Below, in pieces: positions 9,311 to 16,759 of a DNA stretch of 64,000 nt; position 1 is the stretch's first letter, and each line of letters begins with the position of its first letter. Source of the DNA: an uncultured Thermomicrobia bacterium (GTDB lineage: Bacteria > Chloroflexota > Chloroflexia > Thermomicrobiales > JALYUS01); NCBI GenBank assembly GCA_937968015.1, contig CALBSO010000120.1, forward strand, positions 1-64,000. Direction: 5' to 3'. A model generated the notes under the pieces. The model did no database searches. It had not been told where the DNA came from and saw only the letters and a list, made by a program, of their open reading frames with translations. The position numbers were made by a program, and so were the translations under genes.

Positions 9311-9912
9311 TGCCGGGGGACTGGGGCGACGAACGGGGCGAGCGCGTCGCCAACGTCTCTCGTCAGCCTCGTCACGCTACGGAGGAGCAGCGGGCGGAAT
9401 GGCGGGCACTGGGGCGGGAGAAGTTCAGGGATCCCGATCACCAGCGCTTCGCGCAGAGCCACCGCAGCACGGAGAGCCTGCGCGAAGCAGGTCGACACGG
9501 CTATCAGGCGACGGCCGAGCGGTACGGGCGGGATTTCGCGAGCGACCTGCTCGCCAGTCATCGTCGCGAGCAACCAACCCGCCCGGAGCGCGAGATGGCC
9601 GGATTGCTCAAGGAACTTGGGGCGGAGGAGGGCCGGGACTATCACCGCGAGTACAAGGTCTCACCCGGCATGTACGCGGACTTCGCGATCCCCGAACGGA
9701 AGCTGGCGATCGAGGTGCATGGCGGGGCGCATCAGGCGACGTTCTTCCTCGAACGGGGGATGCCTGAACGGGAGGAGCGGCGGACAGGGATCTATGAACG
9801 TGAGGGATGGACCGTGCATGTCGTCACCGACCGGGATCTGCGGGAAGGGCGAGTTGAAACCCGTGCCCGCATGCGCGATGTGCTCGCCGGATCGGTAGCG
9901 AGTGGAGAATGA
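9310..9912 (+). CDS. DUF559/Vsr-like PD-(D/E)XK endonuclease
   Basis: The 200-residue protein has an Arg/Glu-rich helical N-terminus and, from about residue 95, a DUF559-type nuclease fold: an ER-EMAG helix, then MYADFAIPERKLAIEVHGGAH, in which the Asp and Glu-x-His follow the family pattern of DFAI...KLAIEVDG. The DNA substrate is unknown; relatives nick or cleave DNA. ATGA overlap with the virD4-like gene places it in the transfer operon, so it may act in DNA processing during conjugation. GTG 9307 is an alternative start one codon earlier. Confidence 0.72.
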   Translation: MPGDWGDERGERVANVSRQPRHATEEQRAEWRALGREKFRDPDHQRFAQSHRSTESLREAGRHGYQATAERYGRDFASDLLASHRREQPTRPEREMAGLLKELGAEEGRDYHREYKVSPGMYADFAIPERKLAIEVHGGAHQATFFLERGMPEREERRTGIYEREGWTVHVVTDRDLREGRVETRARMRDVLAGSVASGE

Positions 9913-9923
9913 GGGGGAACGTG

Positions 9924-10232
9924 ATGGCTGACACGAGCGCTTTGACCGTGCAGTTGATCGATGGGGAAGCATGGGAGTGGGGCGAGATCGCCATCATTGG
10001 GCGATCGGTGACTCTCCAGGAGTGGTTCGGTAAGCTAGTCGAGTGGGAGATGCGACTCTCTCTCATGCCGCTCTCGCGGATCACGGGCGGGCCGTACGAC
10101 AGCGGGCATGTTTTGATGGCGGTGGGCGATACCCGGCTCTACTTCGCCGTGCCCGCAGCGGCAATCGCCCTGCTTCAAGCGTGGCTCCCGGAGGGGGAGT
10201 ATCGAGAACTCCTTCGGCGCACACCGCAGTGA
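9924..10232 (+). CDS. Hypothetical protein of the conjugation operon
   Basis: The 102-residue soluble protein has alternating beta-like segments (VQLIDGEAWEWGEIAII, then DTRLYFAVPAAAIALLQAWL) and no motif I can name. GAGGGGG just upstream favours ATG 9924; in-frame ATG 9909 overlaps the nuclease stop. It ends the plus-strand conjugation chain and is followed by 213 bases that contain only a short tandem CCCGCCGCCAG repeat near 10295. Confidence 0.55.
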   Translation: MADTSALTVQLIDGEAWEWGEIAIIGRSVTLQEWFGKLVEWEMRLSLMPLSRITGGPYDSGHVLMAVGDTRLYFAVPAAAIALLQAWLPEGEYRELLRRTPQ

Positions 10233-10445
10233 ACTTCGTCAGAGCACGTACGACCTATGGCTCCCATCTGTTCGGAAGGGAACGTGGGCATTCCCGCCGC
10301 CAGTCTCCCGCCGCCAGAAGGAGGGTCGCATGGCCCTCAAGGCACGCTCCGCTGCGCGTCGCTCTCCGGCCTTGACCGCCATGCACCCGAAACCGTAGCG
10401 GCGGGAGGCCGCCGGAAATGTCACTTGGGTAGAAAGGAGAGCGCA

Positions 10446-10718
10446 ATGGACGAGCGCGACCGGATGACGAGCGATTACGATCTGGAAGAGAGGGAGCACG
10501 AAGACCTGCGCCATGCCTACTATCGCACCCGCGCGGAGATGATTCTGCACTGGAAGCGGGAACGGGCGACGGGGAAAACTCCTATCTACTTTCTCGAAGC
10601 CGAGGATGATTGGACGCCCGTGCCGATGGACCGTGCGTTCTGGCAGATGGTTATGGGCGGTTTGGAGGGATTACGGCGATACCTATCCCACGCGGGCGTC
10701 CTGCGCGGCGACGACTGA
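10446..10718 (+). CDS. Small hypothetical protein
   Basis: The 90-residue, highly charged protein is mostly helical by composition (EEREHEDLRHAYYRTRAEM), with a short C-terminal segment rich in aromatic residues and Met. AAAGGAGAG precedes ATG 10446 by 5-6 bases, which supports translation; the longer in-frame reading from 10257 has no ribosome site. Function is unknown. It converges with the HTH gene on the opposite strand. Confidence 0.55.
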   Translation: MDERDRMTSDYDLEEREHEDLRHAYYRTRAEMILHWKRERATGKTPIYFLEAEDDWTPVPMDRAFWQMVMGGLEGLRRYLSHAGVLRGDD

Positions 10719-10725
10719 GGCGCGG

Positions 10726-10992
10726 CTAGCGCGCGGCGGGGTCGTCCTTCTTGCGCCGTCCCCCGCCACCGCGTTTCCCGTGCAGCGGGTGATCCGGCGA
10801 GGCGACCCCCGTCTTCCCCTGATGGGTATGCCGGTAGCGTTCCACTTCGGCGGGGGAGACTACCCAGATCGAGCCGAGCCGCTTGGCGTGGAGACTGCCG
10901 CGCTGAATCTGCCGCAGGAGCGTATCGCGGTGCAGCCCCAGTTCCTCCGCAGCCTGCGTGACGGTCAGCATGTCCTTCCCCTTATCGTCCAT
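10726..10992 (-). CDS. Excisionase-like MerR-type helix-turn-helix protein
   Basis: The 88-residue protein has a clear HTH_17/excisionase domain at residues about 8-55 (MLTVTQAAEELGLHRDTLL, then an IQRGSLHAKRLGSIWVV wing and SPAEVERYR), followed by a basic Gly/Lys/Arg tail. Such proteins are recombination directionality factors or small repressors of mobile elements. It is divergent from the promoter at 11033 and could control it. The nearest integrase is 29 kb away, so pairing with that enzyme is only a guess. Confidence 0.78.
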   Translation of the reverse strand: MDDKGKDMLTVTQAAEELGLHRDTLLRQIQRGSLHAKRLGSIWVVSPAEVERYRHTHQGKTGVASPDHPLHGKRGGGGRRKKDDPAAR

Positions 10993-11032
10993 GCGGGCAT
11001 TCTAATCACCCCGCATCCACGGGGCAATGGGA

Positions 11033-11061
11033 TTGACAAAATACCGTATATACAGTAAAAT
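11033..11061 (+). promoter_or_regulatory. Sigma-70 type promoter for the WYL gene cluster
   Basis: TTGACA at 11033-11038 and TAAAAT at 11056-11061 are separated by exactly 17 bp. The spacer contains the palindrome GTATATAC. It points toward the WYL gene at 11151, leaving a leader of about 80 bases. The excisionase-like gene starts 41 bases away on the other strand. Confidence 0.7.
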
Positions 11062-11150
11062 GAACAAGTCAGCCGGAGTCGCCGCTGACAGACGAAATGC
11101 CCCAGCCGGTGTACCACCACCGCCGGGGCCGACCAGAGGGAGTGACCCCA

Positions 11151-11564
11151 ATGGCAAGCACAGCCTACGTCACCTTCACCGTCCCGACAACCGTCCAGAT
11201 TCCCCGCACGATCACCCCGGAGACCGATCCCCAGACCGCCGATTATGCGGTTCGCGCCTTCTATGGCGTCACGTACTCATGGCACAACCATCAAGACGGC
11301 GACGGCGTGCTAGCGACCCGCGACACCATCCAAGCGTTCGTGACCGCTCTGATGGAGAGCGGTGCGGTGACGGTGCTCTATGAGGACGCGAAGCATGAAC
11401 TGACGGCGCGCACCCTCTACCCCAGCGCCCTGATGCTGACCGAAGAGCACTACGTCGCGTGCAAGGCGTACTGCACATTCCGGCAGCGGACACAGACCTT
11501 CCGCCTCGACCGGATGCGCTGCGTCCACCCCGTTACCTTCCCCGGCGAGGTCGCGGCGGCATAA
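11151..11564 (+). CDS. Stand-alone WYL-domain protein
   Basis: The 137-residue protein carries a WYL-like domain in residues about 60-125: a VTVLYEDAKHELTARTLYP strand pair, then HYVACKAYC and RTQTFRLDRM, matching the usual Y...R...P...Y.xAYC...R.FRLDRI pattern. WYL domains bind nucleic-acid or nucleotide ligands and regulate defence operons, normally joined to an HTH; here no HTH is present. GAGGGAG precedes ATG 11151. The in-frame start at 11097 lacks a ribosome site. Its regulator role is inferred from family, not shown. Confidence 0.68.
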   Translation: MASTAYVTFTVPTTVQIPRTITPETDPQTADYAVRAFYGVTYSWHNHQDGDGVLATRDTIQAFVTALMESGAVTVLYEDAKHELTARTLYPSALMLTEEHYVACKAYCTFRQRTQTFRLDRMRCVHPVTFPGEVAAA

Positions 11565-11628
11565 CGCCCGCAGGGGACGGTACATAGCCGTCCCCCCTTA
11601 CTCGACAGAGCGGACGGGAGGCGTCGCC

Positions 11629-11964
11629 ATGCCCTACACCCAAAGCGCCCTCGCGCTGGACGGCGCGGCAGTATCCACGGTGGAACCCACATTCATCGCC
11701 GCATACCCGGCAGACAGGGGCGGCTGGGTCGTCACGCAACGACATACGTTCATCCCCTCCGGGCGGCGACTCCCCGACGATCTCTGGGACGAATACCGCT
11801 TCGAGTGTGCGACGCGCGACCGTATGCAACTTCCGGAAATGAGCCTCGGTGAGTTTCGGGACATGCGCGACTGGACTGACCAGATTGAGGAGACTAACGA
11901 TGACTGGATCACCGAACCCGACACCGACACCCTGCACCACTATGGACACATTGCCCTCAGGTAA
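11629..11964 (+). CDS. Hypothetical protein
   Basis: The 111-residue acidic protein (Asp/Glu-rich C-terminus with WDEYRFECATRDRM and a DWTDQIEETNDDW stretch) has no domain I recognise. GACGGGAGG lies about 8 bases before ATG 11629. Its 3' end overlaps the ArdC gene start by 65 bases in another frame, so the two are probably co-expressed plasmid-type genes. Confidence 0.55.
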   Translation: MPYTQSALALDGAAVSTVEPTFIAAYPADRGGWVVTQRHTFIPSGRRLPDDLWDEYRFECATRDRMQLPEMSLGEFRDMRDWTDQIEETNDDWITEPDTDTLHHYGHIALR

Positions 11965-12787
11965 GACCAACGCAGGAGACGATACATTCCGGCAGGTGCT
12001 CGCGACGCTGGAACAGGGCATCGCCGCAATCATGAATTCCGAGGGATTCGCCCGTTACTTGCGCTGCCTTGCTCGCTTCCATTCGTACAGCCCGAACAAC
12101 GTCGCCCTCATCCTCGCCCAACGACCGGAGGCGACGCGCGTCGCGGGATACCGGACATGGCAGGCGCTGGGGCGGCAGGTGCGGAGAGGCGAGCGGGGTA
12201 TTCGCATCGTCGTTCCCTATCGCACTCCCATCGCGCCGGAGGAGGAAGGGCAGCGGGCGGAGACCGTGGCGGGCTGGGGAGCGCGCAGCGTGTTCGACAT
12301 TGCCCAGACCGAGGGAAAACCGCTCATTGCTACGCCGATCAATGGCGCGCTTATCGGCGATGCGACCGTAGCAGAGGTAGTGCACACGGAACTGGCGGGA
12401 TGGTTGCAGGAACAGGGCGTGACGCTGACGCGCCAAGACACCGGCAGGGCGAACGGCTACTATAATCCGCGCACCCGCGAAATCGCCGTCCATCATCATC
12501 TGACGGGCATACGGGAACTGAAGACGCTCGTGCATGAGGCCGCACACTTCGCCGCCGACCACTGCGGCGAGGTCCGCTGGGAGGACGCCGAGACCGTGGC
12601 GGAGTCGAGCGCATACGTCGTGCTGGCGCATTTCGGCATGGACACGAGCGGCTACACATTCGGCTACGTCGCACACTGGGCGCGGGAGATAACGGTATTC
12701 CGACGCAATCTCGCGGCGATCCAGCAGGTCGCCCATCAACTCATCGTGGCGATTACGGACACGAGCCAGCATCCCATGGCCGTGTAG
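11900..12787 (+). CDS. ardC: ArdC-type antirestriction protein (ssDNA-binding plus zinc peptidase-like domain)
   Basis: The 295-residue protein has an ArdC/LtrC N-terminal ssDNA-binding domain (residues about 30-150, with FHSYSPNNVALILAQ and the GYRTWQALGRQVRRGERGI signature) and a C-terminal IrrE-like metallopeptidase domain with HEAAH at 212-216 and a downstream Glu-rich ligand region (ETVAESSAYVV). ArdC proteins protect incoming single-stranded plasmid DNA from host restriction. GAGGAG precedes ATG 11900. It belongs functionally with the conjugation genes upstream. Confidence 0.87.
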   Translation: MTGSPNPTPTPCTTMDTLPSGKTNAGDDTFRQVLATLEQGIAAIMNSEGFARYLRCLARFHSYSPNNVALILAQRPEATRVAGYRTWQALGRQVRRGERGIRIVVPYRTPIAPEEEGQRAETVAGWGARSVFDIAQTEGKPLIATPINGALIGDATVAEVVHTELAGWLQEQGVTLTRQDTGRANGYYNPRTREIAVHHHLTGIRELKTLVHEAAHFAADHCGEVRWEDAETVAESSAYVVLAHFGMDTSGYTFGYVAHWAREITVFRRNLAAIQQVAHQLIVAITDTSQHPMAV

Positions 12788-12865
12788 CGAATGCTGCTGG
12801 ACGAAGAGAGCGCCGCCCTGAGCGACACGGGGCGGCGGTAGGCGAACAGGGAGTGAGGAGACGCA

Positions 12866-13423
12866 ATGCGCGGCGAAGAATTCTCCACGGATATCGCGAG
12901 CCTACTTTGGGACCCGGAGACGATGGATATCCGTTGCGAGCGGACGGAGGATGGTACCCATTTCAACATCGCGCAACGGGTGCGCCATCATAGCCCGACC
13001 GGGATGGAATGGGGCTATGCGGGGTCGGGACCGGCGGACTTCGCGCTCAACATCCTCGATCGTTTCATCCCTGCCGGCGCAGATGGCTGGGAGGGTGTCC
13101 GCTGCTGGGATACGAACGTCGTGAGCGGGACAACATGGACACTCCATCAGGAGTTCAAGTTCGCTTTCGTCGCCGCGCTGCCATATGAGGGGGGAATAAT
13201 CGAAGGCGCACGGATTCGTGCGTGGATCGCTACGATGACCGCAACGGGCTTCGCCGTGTTCGGCGTGGCGCGCGATGAGCAGGGAAGGGAATACGAATGG
13301 CTGCACGACGATGGCTATGACACGTTCGGTCTGGCCGAGGCGGACGCGGCGATGTTGTCGAAGGCTGCGGCCGATCCCGATCTCGTGGGATTCATCGCGC
13401 GCCGCGTTGTCAACGTCCGGTGA
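12866..13423 (+). CDS. DUF6166-like hypothetical protein
   Basis: The 185-residue protein has a central segment (HSPTGMEWGYAGSGPADFAL followed by a NILDRF helix) typical of a plasmid/phage family annotated DUF6166, and a C-terminal helical region rich in Ala and Asp. No catalytic residues are evident and the family has no known function. GGGAGTGAGGAG precedes ATG 12866. Its last 14 bases overlap the convergent MauE gene. Confidence 0.6.
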   Translation: MRGEEFSTDIASLLWDPETMDIRCERTEDGTHFNIAQRVRHHSPTGMEWGYAGSGPADFALNILDRFIPAGADGWEGVRCWDTNVVSGTTWTLHQEFKFAFVAALPYEGGIIEGARIRAWIATMTATGFAVFGVARDEQGREYEWLHDDGYDTFGLAEADAAMLSKAAADPDLVGFIARRVVNVR

Positions 13424-13955
13424 TGGCGCGAGCGGTGCAAGACGCGCGGTGCGGTGGTCGATGCCGTTGCCAGGTGCGCCATCCGATCCATCCCTCGAAC
13501 CCGACGAACAGCGCGACGGCGAGGACGCGCCACGGAGCGGCGATCGCCGCTCCGTGGAATACAAGCCCCAGATAGAGACCGGCGAAGCCGGTCAGCAGGG
13601 CGGTTGCCGTCGCGCTCGCACCGGCAATGTTGCGGGTGGACCACGCGCCGTAACACCCGCAAGGGGCCGCACGCTGTGCGACCAGCAGGTATGCCTGCAC
13701 GACGCTCAAGGCCGCGAACAGGGCGAAGAGAAGCGCCGCGACGAACCGGGGCGCGATACCGGCAACGAGTGCGACGGCGAGGACGATCTCGCACCACGGG
13801 AACACCCGACTGACCGTGTCGGTTCCCCATGCGGGGAACAGCCGTTGCCGTCGCAGGATCGCCGCGAACAGGGCGGGTTGCTCCATCTTGGCGAGTCCGG
13901 CAACACCGAGCATCGCCGCGAAATAGAGGCTCAGGATGAAGCGCAAGACAGCCAT
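13410..13955 (-). CDS. MauE/DoxX-family redox membrane protein
   Basis: The 181-residue protein has four membrane helices (about residues 3-22, 50-72, 75-95 and 115-165) and a CGCYG motif near residue 100, the hallmark of MauE-type proteins that assist disulphide chemistry in exported proteins such as methylamine dehydrogenase. No methylamine dehydrogenase genes are present. It is the third gene of a minus-strand operon, 12 bases after the preceding gene, whose first product is a Tat-exported six-cysteine peptide, a plausible substrate. Confidence 0.78.
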   Translation of the reverse strand: MAVLRFILSLYFAAMLGVAGLAKMEQPALFAAILRRQRLFPAWGTDTVSRVFPWCEIVLAVALVAGIAPRFVAALLFALFAALSVVQAYLLVAQRAAPCGCYGAWSTRNIAGASATATALLTGFAGLYLGLVFHGAAIAAPWRVLAVALFVGFEGWIGWRTWQRHRPPHRASCTARAITGR

Positions 13956-13967
13956 TCGGTGCCGCCG

Positions 13968-14312
13968 CTACCTCTTCTTCAGGAATTCCGACACACGTTT
14001 CCCTCCATGCGCGATATGGGACGGGCCGGACACCGCGGGCTGTGTCGCCGAACGCCCCGCTGTCGGATGCGGCGCATCATTGCGGAAGGCGATCTGCAGG
14101 CGCGTTTTGTTTGGGTCGAGATGCGCGTAGGGCTTGAGCGACAGGTGCAACTTCCGCTTTGTGAGGGGATGGGCGACCTGTCCTTCGTCGCCGCCCAAGC
14201 GCTTCTTCCATTCGGCGATGGTGTCGCCGCCGGGATAGGTCTTCCCGTCCGTGCCGACGATCTGATAGTCGGGGTCGCCGTCGCGGAAGGGGTTAACCTT
14301 GATGTCGTCCAT
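13968..14312 (-). CDS. Hypothetical protein between the Tat peptide and MauE
   Basis: The 114-residue soluble, Cys-free, basic protein has a repeated Gly-Asp-rich N-terminus (FRDGDPDYQIVGTDGKTYPG) and a Pro/Thr/Ser/Gly-rich C-terminus ending EFLKKR. It has no signal peptide. GGAGG lies 6 bases before ATG 14312. Gaps of 12 bases on either side show it is co-transcribed with the Tat peptide and MauE. I do not recognise the family. Confidence 0.6.
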   Translation of the reverse strand: MDDIKVNPFRDGDPDYQIVGTDGKTYPGGDTIAEWKKRLGGDEGQVAHPLTKRKLHLSLKPYAHLDPNKTRLQIAFRNDAPHPTAGRSATQPAVSGPSHIAHGGKRVSEFLKKR

Positions 14313-14324
14313 GGGGTTCCTCCG

Positions 14325-14651
14325 TTAATATGCGGCCGGGCAGGGGATGCCGGTGTTGAAGAGGTACCACTCCGAGCAGTCCACGTCGTAGAACGCATCG
14401 AGCAGTTTCTGGTCGAGATAAATCGTCCAGGAGCCATCCTCGTTTTGCAAGCATAGTTCCTCGGCGATCAAGACCCGGACCGCATCGCAGAGCTGATAAT
14501 CCGGGGGCGGAGGGCCGGCGACGGGCGGCGGGTAGCCACAACCGCAGTCTGCGCCAACTGACGGTGCTTTCGCAAGTTCGCGCGCCACCGGTATGAAGGC
14601 GACGAGACCTGCACTCGCCTTGAGGAACGTTCGCCGTGTCAGCGTTTTCAT
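14325..14651 (-). CDS. Tat-exported small six-cysteine protein
   Basis: The 108-residue precursor starts with a twin-arginine signal (TRRTFLKASAGLVAF), followed by a mature part of about 75 residues with six cysteines (DCGC, QLCD, ELCL, DCSE, IPCP) and a Pro-rich linker. Three disulphides are likely once exported folded by Tat. GGAGG precedes ATG 14651; an upstream in-frame ATG at 14735 would hide the signal and is less likely. It heads a three-gene operon with an unknown protein and MauE. Function is unknown; a secreted redox or effector peptide is possible. Confidence 0.7.
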   Translation of the reverse strand: MKTLTRRTFLKASAGLVAFIPVARELAKAPSVGADCGCGYPPPVAGPPPPDYQLCDAVRVLIAEELCLQNEDGSWTIYLDQKLLDAFYDVDCSEWYLFNTGIPCPAAY

Positions 14652-14828
14652 GCTTCGATTCCTCCATTTTGTAACAACCATCTGCCTCTCCGTCGCGGCA
14701 TTCACCACCCCACCATTTATATTTGCAAACACCATGCCATAATAATTCGTATTTATGAACGGCGTTCTGTCGTGCCGTTCTTACCGCGAGCCAGGCAGGA
14801 CGAATGAATGATGTATCAACATCGGTTC

Positions 14829-14857
14829 ATGACATAGCATGGTAAATACGGTATAAT
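14829..14857 (+). promoter_or_regulatory. Sigma-70 type promoter
   Basis: ATGACA at 14829-14834 and a perfect TATAAT at 14852-14857 are separated by 17 bp and point at the small gene starting at 14898, leaving a leader of about 35 bases. The same intergenic region must hold the opposite-strand promoter for the Tat-peptide operon, which I could not place. Confidence 0.7.
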
Positions 14858-14897
14858 GTGGATATTATCCGGAGAGATTTCTTGGAGGATAACTGCC

Positions 14898-15191
14898 ATG
14901 GTCACGATCATCGCCCGCTTCACCACATCGACGCTCACCGCGACGCCGGCGGCTCTCGAAACCCTCGCTATGGCAGGCATCGCGCCGGGCGCGCTACTCG
15001 CTCGGCATTTTGTAGGGGAGTGGGGCGGGGATGCCGATAACGCGCGAGTCAATGAGCAATACCTGCATGACGGTGAGGGAATGCTTCTGAGCATTTTTGC
15101 CGACGTGCCGGGCGGGCCGGTGTGGGTGATCTCGCACATCGGGTATGGCGAGGATTCGTACACGACGATGTTGCTTCCGGAGGAATATTAG
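14898..15191 (+). CDS. Conserved small plasmid protein
   Basis: The 97-residue protein has the pattern L.ARH..GEWG...N...L..G..LLS......PVWVISH......TTMLLPEEY, which I recognise from a widespread plasmid/phage family of about 90-130 residues, often poorly annotated and of unknown role. GGAGG precedes ATG 14898 by 8-9 bases. The strong promoter just upstream suggests it is expressed. Confidence 0.65.
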   Translation: MVTIIARFTTSTLTATPAALETLAMAGIAPGALLARHFVGEWGGDADNARVNEQYLHDGEGMLLSIFADVPGGPVWVISHIGYGEDSYTTMLLPEEY

Positions 15192-15209
15192 TAGGAGCGG
15201 AGATGTCGG

Positions 15210-15512
15210 ATGGCGATGTACCGGCTGGTAATTACAGGCGAGTGGGATTTAGGGGGGGACGACCTGCCGGTGACGCGGGCGGCATGCGAGTTCCCCGCAG
15301 AGAACAGCGTCGAGGCGATGGATGCGGCGCGCGCCCTCCTCGCCGCTCTCCTCGGCAATGAAAACGTGCGAGCGGAGTATGCTAGCCCGTTGCCGCTATG
15401 GGGCGCATCAGACGCATCGGCGGCCACGCTGGTGGGGGTACTAGCGGTCGAGGTTCGATACCTAGAGCCGCATGACCGTGCCCCGGTCGATCTCCACTGG
15501 GCTGCCGACTGA
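15210..15512 (+). CDS. Small hypothetical protein
   Basis: The 100-residue acidic protein begins with a beta-like strand (YRLVITGEWDLGG), then a long Ala-rich helix (VEAMDAARALLAALLG) and a C-terminal beta segment. It has no recognised motif. It lies 18 bases after the previous stop with AGGAGCGGAG upstream, so it is likely co-transcribed. ATG 15216 is an alternative start. Confidence 0.5.
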   Translation: MAMYRLVITGEWDLGGDDLPVTRAACEFPAENSVEAMDAARALLAALLGNENVRAEYASPLPLWGASDASAATLVGVLAVEVRYLEPHDRAPVDLHWAAD

Positions 15513-15525
15513 CGGTGCCGATCCG

Positions 15526-15660
15526 CTAGACGGTCCGGAGGATGAGCAGCAGCGCGATGCCGATCAGGATGAGCGCCCATCCCCCGCCCGCGAAGTCCCC
15601 TAGAGACCCTACTTCATCGCGGATTTTGTCAGATGAATCGGGTGTCTCGTGTTCGCGCAT
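15526..15660 (-). CDS. Tiny single-span membrane protein
   Basis: The 44-residue protein has a charged N-terminus (MREHETPDSSDKIRDEVG) and one C-terminal membrane helix (about residues 24-42, GGGWALILIGIALLLIL). GAGGGGCGG lies about 8 bases upstream of the start. A longer in-frame reading from 15762 would cross the tandem operator repeats and is unlikely. It is divergent from the XRE gene, a common layout for small toxin-like or membrane proteins controlled by that regulator. Confidence 0.45.
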   Translation of the reverse strand: MREHETPDSSDKIRDEVGSLGDFAGGGWALILIGIALLLILRTV

Positions 15661-15687
15661 TGATTGCCCCGCCCCTCTTGTCTGATA

Positions 15688-15714
15688 CTTATAAACCGTG
15701 TCCTTATAAACCGT
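15688..15714. promoter_or_regulatory. Tandem operator repeats between divergent genes
   Basis: CTTATAAACCGT occurs twice in direct orientation at 15688-15699 and 15703-15714, a 15-bp period that is not a whole number of helical turns. The pair sits between the divergent tiny membrane protein and the XRE regulator, so it is the likely autoregulatory binding site of the XRE protein. Confidence 0.55.
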
Positions 15715-15748
15715 AGACGATCTGCCCGCAAGTTTGCACCGTGAGGGC

Positions 15749-16015
15749 ATGGAAAATGTCATCGTTACACTGGGAAAACGGGTCAGGGAATTGCGGCAGC
15801 ATACGGGACTGTCACAGGAGCGGTTCGCGGCGCAGGCGGGGCTAGATCGGACATATTACGCGGGGATCGAGCGAGGTGAGCGCAACCCGTCGGTCAAGCA
15901 ACTGGCGAAGATCGCCAGCGCGCTCAGCGTACCTATCGGTATGCTGTTCGACGTCCCCGAAACTGAGCGGCCCGAGGGAGACATATCCCTAAAGCAGTCT
16001 GACACTGCGCCGTGA
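15749..16015 (+). CDS. XRE-family transcriptional regulator
   Basis: The 88-residue protein carries a classic HTH_3 domain at residues about 5-62 (LGKRVRELRQHTGLSQERFA, then DRTYYAGIERGERNPS and an LAKIASALSVPIGMLF helix). Repressors of this size control plasmid or phage functions and restriction systems. ATG 15749 is preferred; an in-frame ATG lies at 15734. Tandem repeats at 15688-15714 upstream are the probable operator. Confidence 0.85.
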   Translation: MENVIVTLGKRVRELRQHTGLSQERFAAQAGLDRTYYAGIERGERNPSVKQLAKIASALSVPIGMLFDVPETERPEGDISLKQSDTAP

Positions 16016-16235
16016 GAAGGTGCGGGGTGTCGTTTTACGAATTGTCTGGCTAATCTCTTGGCGCTTGCTGGCATCTCCGCCTGCCAGTGATCATCCTCGC
16101 GCATGATCCCCACTTCTTGAGGAGAAAGCGGTAATCGCAGGTCAGTATTTGACCACGCGGTGCCGCTGCATCTCGGCGAAGCTCTGATCACGGGATCTCG
16201 CATCACGATTCGACGCCCCCTCAGATGGGGGGCGA

Positions 16236-16748
16236 TTGGCGAAAGGGAAAATATTGTACGCTAAGCGTCTCACCTCGATCGCATTGAACCGATTTTTCCT
16301 TGCTCTACCTGCTTTCTCTCCGCCAAGCGCCACCGTCGGTCAACGCGATGAAGGACCTTGGTTAATCTCCCCTCCGGACGCAGCATCGCTAATGTTCGCG
16401 TCGCATACGGGGAGAGCCGGATTGTCGCTACGACCACAGGGTCACGACGGGGATAGTCGGTCGGTCCGATGGCGGCGTTCATGTTATCTGCACAGTTTTG
16501 GGGGGCTTGCGGTGCGGGACCAATCCCCGCCGCGCAAGTGAAATCCTCGCCGCGTCATGGAGTCAGACGAGCATAACTGTGCAGAGAATAAAGCTTATTT
16601 GACGAGTTCATCGAACCCCGGGACGGGGGCACCGCTCACGGATCGCCGTGCGGCATCGCGTTGCAGAATCAGTGCACCTTACCGTTGCACGTTCCATCGC
16701 ACCGAGAGACCCGACGCCCTTAGCGTACAATATTTTCCCTTTCGCCAA
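16236..16748. repeat. 513-bp non-coding segment with nested inverted repeats
   Basis: A perfect 30-bp inverted repeat bounds the segment: 16236-16265 (begins TTGGCGAAAGGG) and its reverse complement at 16719-16748. Inside are a perfect 10-bp inverted pair (CTGCACAGTT at 16488-16497, AACTGTGCAG at 16575-16584) and, within that, a GC-rich hairpin at 16506-16538 (CTTGCG/CGCAAG plus GCGGG/CCCGC). No credible coding sequence is present and no clear target-site duplication flanks it. The 220 bases before it (16016-16235) also lack a gene. A MITE-like element or a structured regulatory region are the main options. Confidence 0.6.
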
Positions 16749-16759
16749 ACCTTCGCATG

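Noticed and set aside
13410..13955. Methylamine metabolism locus suggested by MauE
   Set aside because: No methylamine dehydrogenase subunits or other mau genes are present; only the MauE-type redox protein is found.
13275..14456. Long plus-strand open frame (393 codons) over the MauE operon
   Set aside because: It is antisense to three genes with good ribosome sites, a Tat signal and MauE motifs; its own product is a low-complexity charged sequence.
16236..16541. 101-codon open frame inside the nested-repeat segment
   Set aside because: It starts inside the 30-bp inverted repeat, has no ribosome site, and its composition does not look like a protein.
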